Of a DNA stretch of 64,000 bases, positions 1 through 7,705 are shown in pieces. The first letter of the stretch is position 1, and every line of letters begins with the position of its first letter. The position numbers and the translations under genes were made by a program. This stretch comes from an uncultured Flavobacteriales bacterium (lineage in GTDB: Bacteria > Bacteroidota > Bacteroidia > Flavobacteriales_G > Salibacteraceae): positions 31,141 to 95,140 of the forward strand of contig CAKZKD010000023.1 in the NCBI GenBank assembly GCA_937121175.1, given 5' to 3'. The notes under the pieces are model-generated. The model searched no databases and was not told where the DNA came from. It was given only the letters and a program-made list of their open reading frames with translations.

Positions 1-53
1 ACTCCAGATCTTGCTTTGGTTTTTGAATCTGTTGCAGATAATTTAAAGTCCAT
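1..53 (-). CDS. tgt: Queuine tRNA-ribosyltransferase, N-terminal fragment (runs off the window)
   Basis: Only the first 17 codons are inside the window, read leftwards from an ATG at 53. They give MDFKLSATDSKTKARSG, which resembles the start of flavobacterial Tgt proteins as I remember them (a hydrophobic core, then D-x-K-T-K-A-R-x-G). Tgt exchanges guanine for a 7-deazaguanine precursor at the wobble position of GUN-anticodon tRNAs. The gene is divergent from the glycosyltransferase at 151 and has a TATCTTTG -7 element at 71-78 on its strand. The call rests on a short peptide. Confidence 0.6.
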   Translation of the reverse strand, partial: MDFKLSATDSKTKARSG

Positions 54-56
54 AAA

Positions 57-84
57 TTGAGTTAAGAGTGCAAAGATACATTTG
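57..84 (+). promoter_or_regulatory. Bacteroidota-type promoter for the 151-2521 gene run
   Basis: TTG at 57-59, 17 bp, then TACATTTG at 77-84, matching the Bacteroidota consensus TTG-N17-23-TANNTTTG. It lies 66 bp before the ATG at 151. The TA of this -7 box is shared with the divergent -7 box of tgt. Confidence 0.6.
71..78 (-). promoter_or_regulatory. -7 element for tgt
   Basis: Reads TATCTTTG on the minus strand, an exact TANNTTTG match, 17 bp before the tgt start at 53. No TTG is seen at the expected -33 distance. Confidence 0.45.
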
Positions 85-150
85 CTTTGCTTGTTTAAAA
101 GTTAATAAGCATTTTCTGTGATCATTAAGCATTTTTAAAACCTTTGCGCC

Positions 151-1269
151 ATGCAGGAAATACTCGGTTCTCCGTATTTTATTCCGTTGGTGGTTTTAAC
201 AACTCTAAAATTGCTGATTGTTCTCATAGTGCAGTTGCGAATGAGTATTCTTAAACCAATCCCATCCAAATTCACAAATTCGATTTCGATAATCGTCTGT
301 GCCAGAAATGAATCGGATAATCTAAGGGAATTATTGCCTCTCTTATTTTCTCAAGAGTACCCCAAATTTGAAGTAATTGTTGTGAACGACAGGTCATCTG
401 ATGATACCACAGACATATTACGGGCGTTTGAACGTAAATACGAGAACCTGATTGTTACTTCCATCATTGAGAATGAAAAATTTAATTTCAATAAAAAATT
501 TGCGCTAACCATGGGAATAAAAGCAGCTTCAAATGACCACGTGTTGCTTACCGATGCGGACTGCCGACCAATATCCAATAAGTGGATTAGAACAATGGTT
601 GCGCCTTTCTGTGATTCAAAAAGTATTTCTGTTGGATATGGGGCTTACAAAAAAACTACTGGCCTGTTAAACAAAATAATACGGGCTGAAACCTTTCTCA
701 TTGCTCAGCAATATTTCGGAATCGGAAAACTTGGAAATCCGTATATGGGGGTAGGTAGAAATTTGGCTTATAACACTGTGTTATTCTACAAAAACAAAGG
801 TTTTTCGAACCACCAACACATGGCGAGCGGCGATGATGATTTATTTATGGCTGAAATAGCGAACAGACAAAATACCGACTTTGTTTTTAGCGAGGAAAGT
901 TATACCGAATCTGAACCAGAAAAAACGTGGAAAGCTTACCTAGAACAGAAACGCAGACACTTAACAACGGCGGTACGCTATAAATTTAAAACTAAAGCCA
1001 TCTTGGCGCTGATTGCTCTTATTAATTATTCGTTTATAATGTTTAGTTTTTTATGCCTGCTTATTCCTAAAATCCAGTTCGCAGCATTAGCCGCAATTAT
1101 ACTGGTATTTATTACTTCAATTCTAGTCTCGTTTAAAGCACTAAAAATCTCTAAATCATACGACTTAATTCCATGGTTATTTATTACTGACGTATTTATT
1201 TTGTTTCTTTACCCCTTCGCCTTACTTTATAACTATTTGCAGAGCGGAAGCTTATGGAAGAATTATTAA
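151..1269 (+). CDS. Membrane-anchored family 2 glycosyltransferase
   Basis: A 372-residue GT2 (GT-A fold) glycosyltransferase. One hydrophobic segment spans about residues 9-30. The catalytic domain follows: the nucleotide-sugar strand with CARNE (50-54), VVNDRSSDD (77-85), the metal-binding DAD at 135-137, a GDDD acceptor motif near 227 and a Q-x-RRH-like motif (EQKRRH) near 265. Three or so hydrophobic helices close the C-terminus, so it is an inner-membrane enzyme acting at the cytoplasmic face. Its sugar and acceptor cannot be read from the sequence. The end overlaps the sigma factor start by 16 bp, so the two are probably co-transcribed from the promoter at 57-84. Confidence 0.85.
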   Translation: MQEILGSPYFIPLVVLTTLKLLIVLIVQLRMSILKPIPSKFTNSISIIVCARNESDNLRELLPLLFSQEYPKFEVIVVNDRSSDDTTDILRAFERKYENLIVTSIIENEKFNFNKKFALTMGIKAASNDHVLLTDADCRPISNKWIRTMVAPFCDSKSISVGYGAYKKTTGLLNKIIRAETFLIAQQYFGIGKLGNPYMGVGRNLAYNTVLFYKNKGFSNHQHMASGDDDLFMAEIANRQNTDFVFSEESYTESEPEKTWKAYLEQKRRHLTTAVRYKFKTKAILALIALINYSFIMFSFLCLLIPKIQFAALAAIILVFITSILVSFKALKISKSYDLIPWLFITDVFILFLYPFALLYNYLQSGSLWKNY

Positions 1270-1865
1270 ACAGCAATTTATCGGACAAAGCCAAATACGA
1301 CTATACTCTGGTCAGAAGGGCTGTTGACGAAAAAGATGAGCGTGCATACGCTGAAATTCTTTCACGTTATCGCGAACCCATTTACTATATGTTGCTTAAA
1401 ATGATTAAGAGCGAAGTAGATGCCGAAGATTTGACAATTGAGGCGTTCGGAAAAGCATTTAAAAAATTAAATCAATACGAACCGAATTATGCATTTAGTA
1501 CATGGTTGTATAAAATTGCAACCAATAATTGCATTGATTTTATTCGAAAGAAAAAAATGAAAACTTTTTCTATTGATGCTCAAAATGAAGGGGAAGAAAA
1601 TAGCAGCAAATTTGAACCTGTTTCAAACACGTTAACTCCAGAAGAAAAGACCATTAAAGACCAGAAAATAAAGGTAATGCATCAGGTTGTTGACCAACTA
1701 AAGCCTAGATATAAGTCATTGATTCAATTGAGGTATTTCAAAGAGTTTTCGTACCAAGAAATATCAGATCAGTTGGATTTGCCCTTAGGTACAGTAAAAG
1801 CACAATTGTTTAGAGCTAAAGAGTTACTTTATGAAATTCTGAAGGACAGAAAACATAATATTTAA
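1254..1865 (+). CDS. ECF-type RNA polymerase sigma factor
   Basis: A 203-residue sigma-70-family factor with regions 2 and 4 only. Region 2 is at about 25-100, with AEDLTIEAFGKAFKKL and the FSTWLYKIATNNCIDFIRK promoter-melting/-10 helix. Region 4 is at about 140-195, with the helix-turn-helix FSYQEISDQLDLPLGTVKAQ. The acidic linker between them is longer than in minimal ECF factors. No anti-sigma factor gene is adjacent; the neighbours are a glycosyltransferase (16-bp overlap) and rsmG (5 bp downstream). The regulon is unknown. Confidence 0.88.
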   Translation: MEELLNSNLSDKAKYDYTLVRRAVDEKDERAYAEILSRYREPIYYMLLKMIKSEVDAEDLTIEAFGKAFKKLNQYEPNYAFSTWLYKIATNNCIDFIRKKKMKTFSIDAQNEGEENSSKFEPVSNTLTPEEKTIKDQKIKVMHQVVDQLKPRYKSLIQLRYFKEFSYQEISDQLDLPLGTVKAQLFRAKELLYEILKDRKHNI

Positions 1866-1870
1866 GCTGA

Positions 1871-2521
1871 ATGTCCATCGCATTGATTGAAAAATATTTC
1901 CCGAAGATTAACAGTACTCAAAAAGAACAGTTTGAACAGTTAGTGCCCTTATACGCAGATTGGAACAGTAAGATAAACGTCGTTTCCAGAAAAGACATTG
2001 ACTCTTTAATGGAGAAACATGTGTTGCACAGTTTGGCCATTTCGTTATTTTTTGATTTAAATAAGGGACAGAAAATTTTGGACATTGGCACAGGAGGAGG
2101 ATTTCCTGGAGTGCCGCTTGCAATTCTAAATCCGAAATCTAACTTCACCCTTATAGATTCTATTGGCAAGAAAATAAAGGTGGTAAATGGAGTTTGCGAA
2201 AGTCTGAAACTTAAAAATTGCAAAGGAATCCATGAAAACGCGAAAAACCATCGCTCAGAATACGATACTGTAGTAAGTCGAGCAGTTACCGCATTCGATA
2301 GTTTTGTAGATTACACAAAGCCGTTACTGAAACCTAACAAGACATCTGAAATCCTTTACCTCAAAGGCGGAGATTTATCTTTAGAGCTATCAAATGTGGT
2401 GAATAAGGTGAAGATTTACGATCTAAAAACTAAAATTGATACTGAGTTTTTCGAAACAAAAAAAATTGTTCAGTATCGCCCTTTTTCGCAGCTAAAAAAG
2501 GATTCTAAAAAAATTAAATAA
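1871..2521 (+). CDS. rsmG: 16S rRNA (guanine-N7) methyltransferase RsmG
   Basis: A 216-residue protein of usual family length. RsmG methylates a conserved guanine of the 16S rRNA 530 loop using S-adenosylmethionine. The N-terminal WNSKINVVSRKD and EKHVLHSLA motifs and the SAM-binding loop ILDIGTGGGFPGVPLAI (about 67-83) are diagnostic. A VVSRAVTAF motif lies near 134. The ATG is 5 bp after the sigma factor stop, so it is likely in the same transcript. All expected motifs are intact. Confidence 0.92.
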   Translation: MSIALIEKYFPKINSTQKEQFEQLVPLYADWNSKINVVSRKDIDSLMEKHVLHSLAISLFFDLNKGQKILDIGTGGGFPGVPLAILNPKSNFTLIDSIGKKIKVVNGVCESLKLKNCKGIHENAKNHRSEYDTVVSRAVTAFDSFVDYTKPLLKPNKTSEILYLKGGDLSLELSNVVNKVKIYDLKTKIDTEFFETKKIVQYRPFSQLKKDSKKIK

Positions 2522-2558
2522 ATTGCTCAAAAACTTCAATCCAACCACAAAATAATTT

Positions 2559-2566
2559 TACTTTTG
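2559..2566 (+). promoter_or_regulatory. -7 element upstream of rpmH
   Basis: TACTTTTG, an exact TANNTTTG match, 33 bp before the rpmH ATG. No TTG is found at the normal -33 distance. Confidence 0.45.
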
Positions 2567-2599
2567 CAGCTCGTTTTTCGAAACAAATAATTTATACAC

Positions 2600-2755
2600 A
2601 TGAAAAGAACGTTTCAACCGTCGAATAAGAAGAGAAAGAATAAGCACGGCTTTAGAGAAAGAATGGCTACTAAAGGTGGTAGAAAAGTGCTTGCAAGTCG
2701 TAGAGCTAAGGGAAGAAAAAGACTTACAGTTTCTGACGAATTACCAAAGAAATAA
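2600..2755 (+). CDS. rpmH: 50S ribosomal protein L34
   Basis: A 51-residue, very basic protein beginning [20 protein letters not shown], with the canonical [18 protein letters not shown] core of bacterial L34. It is a structural protein of the large ribosomal subunit. The ATG at 2600 is the only sensible start. It sits 78 bp after rsmG with its own -7 element and is closed by a strong terminator at 2782-2809, so it is probably a single-gene transcript. It is a few residues longer at the C-terminus than the shortest L34 proteins. Confidence 0.96.
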   Translation: MKRTFQPSNKKRKNKHGFRERMATKGGRKVLASRRAKGRKRLTVSDELPKK

Positions 2756-2781
2756 TTGGGGAAACTCATTAATGATATTAG

Positions 2782-2809
2782 AAAGGGCGGTTTATCCGCC
2801 CTTTTTTTG
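2782..2809 (+). terminator. Rho-independent terminator after rpmH
   Basis: GGGCGG, a short TTTAT loop, CCGCCC, then seven T residues. Stable GC stem with a T tract on the plus strand. Confidence 0.9.
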
Positions 2810-2845
2810 TGCCTAGAATATAAATTTGCATCTTAAACTTTGAAT

Positions 2846-4057
2846 ATGACTTACGATTTTTGTGTTGTTGGTGGTGGAATTGTTGGATTAGCAACTGCCT
2901 ACAAATTACAATTACGGTTTCCTGCATACACCATTCTTGTTCTTGACAAAGAAGACCATTTTGCTGCCCACCAAACCGGAAACAACTCAGGAGTTATTCA
3001 CTCAGGAATTTATTACAAACCAGGGTCGTATAAGGCAAAAAACTGTGTGGATGGTAGAAGAGAGTTAGTTGCATTTGCAAAAGAACATGGAATTGACCAT
3101 GATATCTGTGGAAAGGTAATCGTGGCAACGGATGAGAGTGAATTTCCATTTCTAGAGCAGATTTATGAGAATGGTATAAAAAACGGTGTTGAAGAAATTG
3201 AAAAAATCGGCCCAGAACGCATTAAGGAAATAGAACCGCATTGTAAAGGAATAAAAGGCATTAGAGTAGGCTGTACTGGAATCATAGACTTTAGAGGTAC
3301 AACCGATAAATTAGCAGAGCTTTTAGTAGCGGCAAATCCTAACTCGAAAGCTTTGACCAATCATGAAGTCATTGAAATTAAAAAGAAAAATGAAATCAGC
3401 TCTGTTGTCACCAATCAAGGGACATTCGAAAGTAAACGAATGATTTTTTGTGCTGGACTACAAGCTGACCGAATGGCTAAAAAAGATGGAGTAAACCTAA
3501 AAGAAAAGGTAGTTGGTTTTAGAGGCGATTATTACGAATTAACTGAACAAGGAAAGCATAAGGTCAAGCACCTCATATATCCTGTTCCTAATCCAGAATT
3601 TCCATTCTTAGGAGTGCACTTTACACGAATGACCAACGGAGAAATTGAATGTGGCCCTAATGCAGTATTTACTTTTAAAAGAGAGGGTTACGGCAAAACC
3701 GATTTTAGCTGGAAAGACACAATTGATGCGCTTTCCTATGGCGGCACTTGGAAGTTGTTCTTTAAAAACATGTCGTTTGGCATTAATGAATACCGTAGAG
3801 CATTTAGTAAAAAGCTATTCCTTAAAACACTTCAACGGCTAATACCATCCTTAACTATGGATGACCTAAAACCTGGAAGAGCTGGCGTGCGTGCGATGTT
3901 ATTATCGACAGATGGTGACACGAAAGATGATTTTAGAATTGAATACAAAGACAACAGTATTCATGTTTTGAATGCGCCTAGCCCTGCCGCAACAGCATGT
4001 TTAGCAATTGGTAATGAGGTAGTAAATATGGCCGTAAAACGATTCGATTTAAAGTAA
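2846..4057 (+). CDS. lhgO: L-2-hydroxyglutarate oxidase family FAD protein
   Basis: A 403-residue DAO-fold flavoprotein. The Rossmann FAD motif VVGGGIVGLATAYKL lies near the N-terminus, followed by QTGNNSGVIHSGIYYKPGS, the signature of the LhgO/YgaF group that oxidises L-2-hydroxyglutarate to 2-oxoglutarate. The C-terminal FAD segment has GPNAVFTFKREGY, KPGRAGVRA and SPAATACLAIG. I chose ATG 2846 over the in-frame TTG at 2840 because it puts the FAD strand directly at the N-terminus. It is monocistronic, preceded by the rpmH terminator and convergent with the metalloprotease gene. Confidence 0.88.
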   Translation: MTYDFCVVGGGIVGLATAYKLQLRFPAYTILVLDKEDHFAAHQTGNNSGVIHSGIYYKPGSYKAKNCVDGRRELVAFAKEHGIDHDICGKVIVATDESEFPFLEQIYENGIKNGVEEIEKIGPERIKEIEPHCKGIKGIRVGCTGIIDFRGTTDKLAELLVAANPNSKALTNHEVIEIKKKNEISSVVTNQGTFESKRMIFCAGLQADRMAKKDGVNLKEKVVGFRGDYYELTEQGKHKVKHLIYPVPNPEFPFLGVHFTRMTNGEIECGPNAVFTFKREGYGKTDFSWKDTIDALSYGGTWKLFFKNMSFGINEYRRAFSKKLFLKTLQRLIPSLTMDDLKPGRAGVRAMLLSTDGDTKDDFRIEYKDNSIHVLNAPSPAATACLAIGNEVVNMAVKRFDLK

Positions 4058-4063
4058 CAAGAC

Positions 4064-4987
4064 TTACTTGAACTGCTTTAGATTTGAACTTAATGCTGTT
4101 TGACCAGCGTAATCCTCCGGAGGGGTTTTTATCAAAAAATGCGCTTTACCGTTTGGGTTTATCATATTCGTATCAATTGGACCATACTTCAACAAATGGT
4201 GCATAAGTTTAATTTGACATTCTGTTGCCTGCTTGCCTCCATTATTTGATTTCATAAAGTTTTTACAGTCCTCTGGTGGGCAAGGTTTAGTTCCTTCACA
4301 AGAAGTACAAGGGCCGTATTTTCTTTCATAATGCCCAAGCCCCAAACCATGACCAACTTCATGCATAATATGTTCACCTACACCCCAAATGTCAAACACT
4401 TTGGTATAAACCTGATACATTCCTTCAAAGTATAGCACATTATTCTGAAACCCAAATCCATCCCTACAACCGGGTTGCATACAAATATTTCTACCTCCAT
4501 AAGCCCTTGGTACAACTCCGGACAAGAGCAAATGCACACAGTGTTTTTTTTCAAATTCAGTTAAAGAATCGTTTTCAAGGACATACTCCCTGTACAAGTC
4601 CTTGTGGCTATACGCACCATTTACTGTTGCACTAGCTCCGTTAGCAGAATTATAAAATTTAATATCTATCAAACGCATTCGAATTTTGGCATCCTTAATA
4701 TGTTTTCCAACTAATGGAACTGGCTTCTCTACATTCGACAGAAAATCATTCCCTCTCTTGATTTGAGATTTCAACCACTCTATGTCGGGTAATGTGTCCT
4801 TAAAATTTCCGTTACCTAGAGTATCTCTGAACGAATGAAAAATTACATTGATATATTTAACATCTTCCTTTTCAAGGTCAATTTCCTGAAAGGAATAGGG
4901 AATTTGAGTTGTTGATTCTATTGGTGGTTGCATTATACATGAACTGGTGAGTGCACAACACCCAAATAGGAAAACTAAAAATTTCAT
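4064..4987 (-). CDS. Secreted zinc metalloprotease, lipoprotein (metzincin-like)
   Basis: A 307-residue protein with a lipoprotein signal: a hydrophobic stretch then LTSSC with Cys17 as the likely lipidated residue. The active site is HExxHxxxxxH: His209, Glu210, His213 and His219. A downstream NFMKSNN is a plausible Met-turn, followed by ATECQIKLMH, a pattern I associate with Bacteroidota secreted peptidases of the M43/pappalysin-like kind. Between the zinc motif and Met-turn is a cysteine-rich stretch (four Cys within about 16 residues), suggesting disulfides or a second metal site. The substrate is unknown. It ends 6 bp from lhgO, convergently. Confidence 0.75.
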   Translation of the reverse strand: MKFLVFLFGCCALTSSCIMQPPIESTTQIPYSFQEIDLEKEDVKYINVIFHSFRDTLGNGNFKDTLPDIEWLKSQIKRGNDFLSNVEKPVPLVGKHIKDAKIRMRLIDIKFYNSANGASATVNGAYSHKDLYREYVLENDSLTEFEKKHCVHLLLSGVVPRAYGGRNICMQPGCRDGFGFQNNVLYFEGMYQVYTKVFDIWGVGEHIMHEVGHGLGLGHYERKYGPCTSCEGTKPCPPEDCKNFMKSNNGGKQATECQIKLMHHLLKYGPIDTNMINPNGKAHFLIKTPPEDYAGQTALSSNLKQFK

Positions 4988-5045
4988 TGGGTAAAGGTAA
5001 TACGCAATGAATTAATTGACGGAATTTATACAAAGGATATACCCA

Positions 5046-5588
5046 CTACTCTACAATCTTGTACTTGGAGCGCAAATCTTCCCAGTCCCAAATAAAATGC
5101 TCAACAATATCGTCTAATCTTTTTAGGAACAATGGGTTCGGCGATTTCATTTTCTGAAAATAGGCATCTTGATATTGATTGAGCTCGTATTTATAAAAGA
5201 CCGCCTTACTCATCGCATAATGAATGTTTTTAGAAGGCATGTTTATTCTATTCATAAAACTCTGGTAGGAAGCAACTAATTGTTTCAGTTTCTCTTTATC
5301 AATATTCAAGGAAGAGGCCAACTTATTGTACACTGCCTCCATCAATCGCACATCTTGGTAATTATTAAACAACTTTGGCACAAATGCCATGTTGCCTGCA
5401 ATTACGATTAACAAAAACTTATCTGCAGAATTTGATGAAATGTTGGGGGACGTTTCAAATTCAGGGTCTTCATTAATGAGCTCTGCTACTTCGGGGAACC
5501 CACTATCAACAAGTTGTAAAATTCCAGCAGCAAAGCATTCGGCCAGTTTCTCTTCTGAAATTTTTTTCTTTGTTAAAAACGATAACAT
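5046..5588 (-). CDS. Hypothetical protein, helical, 180 aa
   Basis: I do not recognise a family. The protein has no signal peptide or membrane segment and is predicted mainly helical. Near residues 58-75 lies a hydrophobic FLLIVIAGNMAFVPKLF helix. The C-terminus is rich in aromatic and acidic residues (IVEHFIWDWEDLRSKYKIVE). A minus-strand TAGCTTTG -7 element at 5614-5621 lies just upstream, which supports it being a real gene. The rest of the 211-bp upstream gap holds a cluster of TTAAC-core repeats. Confidence 0.55.
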   Translation of the reverse strand: MLSFLTKKKISEEKLAECFAAGILQLVDSGFPEVAELINEDPEFETSPNISSNSADKFLLIVIAGNMAFVPKLFNNYQDVRLMEAVYNKLASSLNIDKEKLKQLVASYQSFMNRINMPSKNIHYAMSKAVFYKYELNQYQDAYFQKMKSPNPLFLKRLDDIVEHFIWDWEDLRSKYKIVE

Positions 5589-5613
5589 CTGTATTCTTCC
5601 CTTTGGGTTTGAA

Positions 5614-5621
5614 CAAAGCTA
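5614..5621 (-). promoter_or_regulatory. -7 element for the 5046-5588 gene
   Basis: TAGCTTTG on the minus strand (CAAAGCTA on plus), an exact TANNTTTG match 25 bp before the start codon. Confidence 0.4.
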
Positions 5622-5660
5622 TATTTTATGAAGGAGGGCTTTTTTAGGGCCTGATTTTCA

Positions 5661-5790
5661 GTTGTTAACAAAGTTATTAACGAAATTCAAAAATTGTTGA
5701 TAACCCTAAAAATGCGGTAAAACCCTAGCTTTCAACCCGTTAATTCACTAGCGCAGTGCATTAACATCCTGTAAATTAGCTATTAACGAA
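5661..5790. repeat. Cluster of TTAAC-core repeats in an intergenic region
   Basis: Within about 130 bp there are GTTAAC (5664-5669), TATTAACGAA (5675-5684, repeated exactly at 5781-5790), TTGTTGATAAC (5694-5704), CGTTAA (about 5739-5744) and ATTAAC (5760-5765). The TGTTGATAA copy differs from a DnaA box complement at one position. The region is AT-rich and non-coding. Function unknown. Confidence 0.4.
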
Positions 5791-5799
5791 TCTTTACTT

Positions 5800-6516
5800 C
5801 TAGCAACTCATCGCTACAAGGCGATCGTTTTTTAGTACCGGAATCACATTAGTGTAATCCGTTTGGAGGCAAAACTGAATGTCTTTTTCTAAACTTAATT
5901 TCCCTAATCTTCTTCGGTGAGAAGAATCTTTCAGGAAGCTATTCAAGTCTCCGTTAGAGGATTGGTATAAATGCTTCGCAGTTACAGCAGAGTCTGATAA
6001 ATCTGCATCAAAATTATTTTGCAACAGCTGGTGAACAACCGCACCAGCAAATAAAGAATCTTCCATATTGTATCGCCCCTTCCAACCAGCACATAGCAAC
6101 AAAACATCTCTATTTTGAATTAGGAGATAATTACTTATTGCAGCTAAATTTAAAAACGAACCAACAATAACTTGATGCGCCGAGCGTGATACTTCTATTG
6201 CTCTGGTGCCATTCGTTGTAGTTATTACGGTGGTTTCACCTGTCAATTTTTCACTCATATAATGAAATGGAGAATTCCCTAATTGAAAACCTTCTACTAC
6301 CTCACCTTTGCGTTCTGCTGCAACTATATGGCCCTTGTTTTTATAGTCAAGAGCTTCTTCCACGCTTTCAACTGGAATCATTGCTTCGATTCCATGGTGG
6401 AAAGCTGTACATATAGCGGATGTAGCCCTGAACACATCGATTACAACCACAATAGCCTCCTTATTCTCATAGAATTTATAGAGATCTGGCGAATACGCAA
6501 CTTCTAATTTAGGCAT
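5800..6516 (-). CDS. ComB-family 2-phosphosulfolactate phosphatase homologue
   Basis: A 238-residue protein of the ComB family, whose founding member dephosphorylates 2-phosphosulfolactate in coenzyme M synthesis. Family motifs are visible: VVVIDVFRATSAICTA (about 23-38), AERKGEVVEGFQLGNSP, TTTNGTRAIE and LLLCAGWKGRYNMEDSLFAGAVV. No other coenzyme M gene is nearby and Bacteroidota do not make that cofactor, so the true substrate is uncertain. The start is 3 bp from the gcvT stop, so gcvT and this gene are probably one operon. Confidence 0.8.
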   Translation of the reverse strand: MPKLEVAYSPDLYKFYENKEAIVVVIDVFRATSAICTAFHHGIEAMIPVESVEEALDYKNKGHIVAAERKGEVVEGFQLGNSPFHYMSEKLTGETTVITTTNGTRAIEVSRSAHQVIVGSFLNLAAISNYLLIQNRDVLLLCAGWKGRYNMEDSLFAGAVVHQLLQNNFDADLSDSAVTAKHLYQSSNGDLNSFLKDSSHRRRLGKLSLEKDIQFCLQTDYTNVIPVLKNDRLVAMSC

Positions 6517-6519
6517 GAA

Positions 6520-7605
6520 CTAGGCTTTGTAAAATGGCAACTTAACAACTTGTGCTTTTAGCGATTTGTTTCTCACTTGAATAAATACTTCATTGCCCGA
6601 TTTATTCATCGGTCGTTTGATGTATCCCATACCAATGGCTTTTTTTAAGGATGGCGACATGGTACCAGAAGTAACCACACCAATTTCATTTCCTTCAGCA
6701 TCAACAATTGAATATCCGTGACGCGGAATGCCTCTGTCTATCATTTCAAAAGCAGCTAGTCTTCTAGTAAGTCCTTCTTCCTTTTGATTGGCTAAAAAAC
6801 CTTTGTCAATAAAATCACCTTTGTCCAATTTGGTAATCCAGCCAAGCCCAGCCTCTAGCGGTGAAGTCGTATCATCAATATCGTTTCCGTACAAACAAAA
6901 ACCCATTTCTAAACGCAAGGTATCTCTAGCAGCTAAACCAATCGGCTCAATGTTTTGAATTGCTCCAGCCGCAAAAACTGCATCCCAGATTTCATTTGCA
7001 TCTCCATTCGGAAAATAAATCTCAAAACCACCAGCTCCGGTATATCCAGTTGCAGAAACTATTACATTATCAATTCCAGCAAATTTGCCAATTTGAAATG
7101 TGTAATACTCCATTTCAGATAGTTTTATATCCGTTAATCCTTGAAGAGCATCTACTGCTTTTGGGCCCTGAACAGCTAACAATGAAATGTCATCACTTTT
7201 ATTCTCCAGAGTCGCATCAAATGTATTTTGACTGCTGATCCAATTCCAATCTTTTTCGATGTTGGAAGCATTAACTACCAACAAAAACTCTTCAGAATTA
7301 ATTCGATATACCAATAAATCATCAACAATTCCGCCTTTTCCATTGGGCAAACAGGAGTACTGAACTTTTCCGTCGAAAAGCTTAGAAACATCATTGGTGG
7401 TTACTTTCTGAATAAGCGCTTCTGCTTCACTACCTCGCACGTAAAATTCTCCCATGTGAGACACATCAAAAACGCCTACTTCGTTTCTTACATGAACGTG
7501 TTCTTGATTTACACCAGCATATTGTACAGGCATGTTATACCCTGCAAATGGAACCATTTTGGCTCCTAATTTAATATGTTTTTCCGTCAGCGCTGTATTC
7601 TTCAT
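6520..7605 (-). CDS. gcvT: Aminomethyltransferase (glycine cleavage T protein)
   Basis: A 361-residue cytosolic folate enzyme of usual length. It transfers the methylene group of the aminomethyl-lipoyl H protein to tetrahydrofolate and releases ammonia. Seen: [16 protein letters not shown] at the N-terminus, [17 protein letters not shown], a [16 protein letters not shown] folate-site strand and the C-terminal [11 protein letters not shown] took ATG 7605 ([10 protein letters not shown]) rather than a TTG three codons upstream. The ComB-like gene follows 3 bp later. A TAACTTTG -7 element lies at 7639-7646. Confidence 0.94.
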   Translation of the reverse strand: MKNTALTEKHIKLGAKMVPFAGYNMPVQYAGVNQEHVHVRNEVGVFDVSHMGEFYVRGSEAEALIQKVTTNDVSKLFDGKVQYSCLPNGKGGIVDDLLVYRINSEEFLLVVNASNIEKDWNWISSQNTFDATLENKSDDISLLAVQGPKAVDALQGLTDIKLSEMEYYTFQIGKFAGIDNVIVSATGYTGAGGFEIYFPNGDANEIWDAVFAAGAIQNIEPIGLAARDTLRLEMGFCLYGNDIDDTTSPLEAGLGWITKLDKGDFIDKGFLANQKEEGLTRRLAAFEMIDRGIPRHGYSIVDAEGNEIGVVTSGTMSPSLKKAIGMGYIKRPMNKSGNEVFIQVRNKSLKAQVVKLPFYKA

Positions 7606-7638
7606 AACTCCCAAAAATTTGTCTTAAAATAATGGCCG

Positions 7639-7646
7639 CAAAGTTA
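7639..7646 (-). promoter_or_regulatory. -7 element for gcvT
   Basis: TAACTTTG on the minus strand, an exact TANNTTTG match 33 bp before the gcvT ATG. The nearest TTG upstream is 27 bp away, slightly beyond the usual spacing. Confidence 0.45.
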
Positions 7647-7705
7647 ATCATCTGCACATACGTTGGTATTCTTCAATTCTTGTAATTTTGGCTCAAAGCA
7701 CTTCC

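Noticed and set aside
5694..5704. DnaA box and replication origin
   Set aside because: One near-match only and no dnaA gene in the window; the proximity of rpmH and rsmG alone is not enough in this phylum.
5702..5727. Two AACCCTA telomere-like heptamers
   Set aside because: Only two copies, 12 bp apart, in AT-rich DNA; likely chance.
6520..7605. Glycine riboswitch upstream of gcvT
   Set aside because: The 33-base leader from the -7 element to the ATG is too short to hold one.
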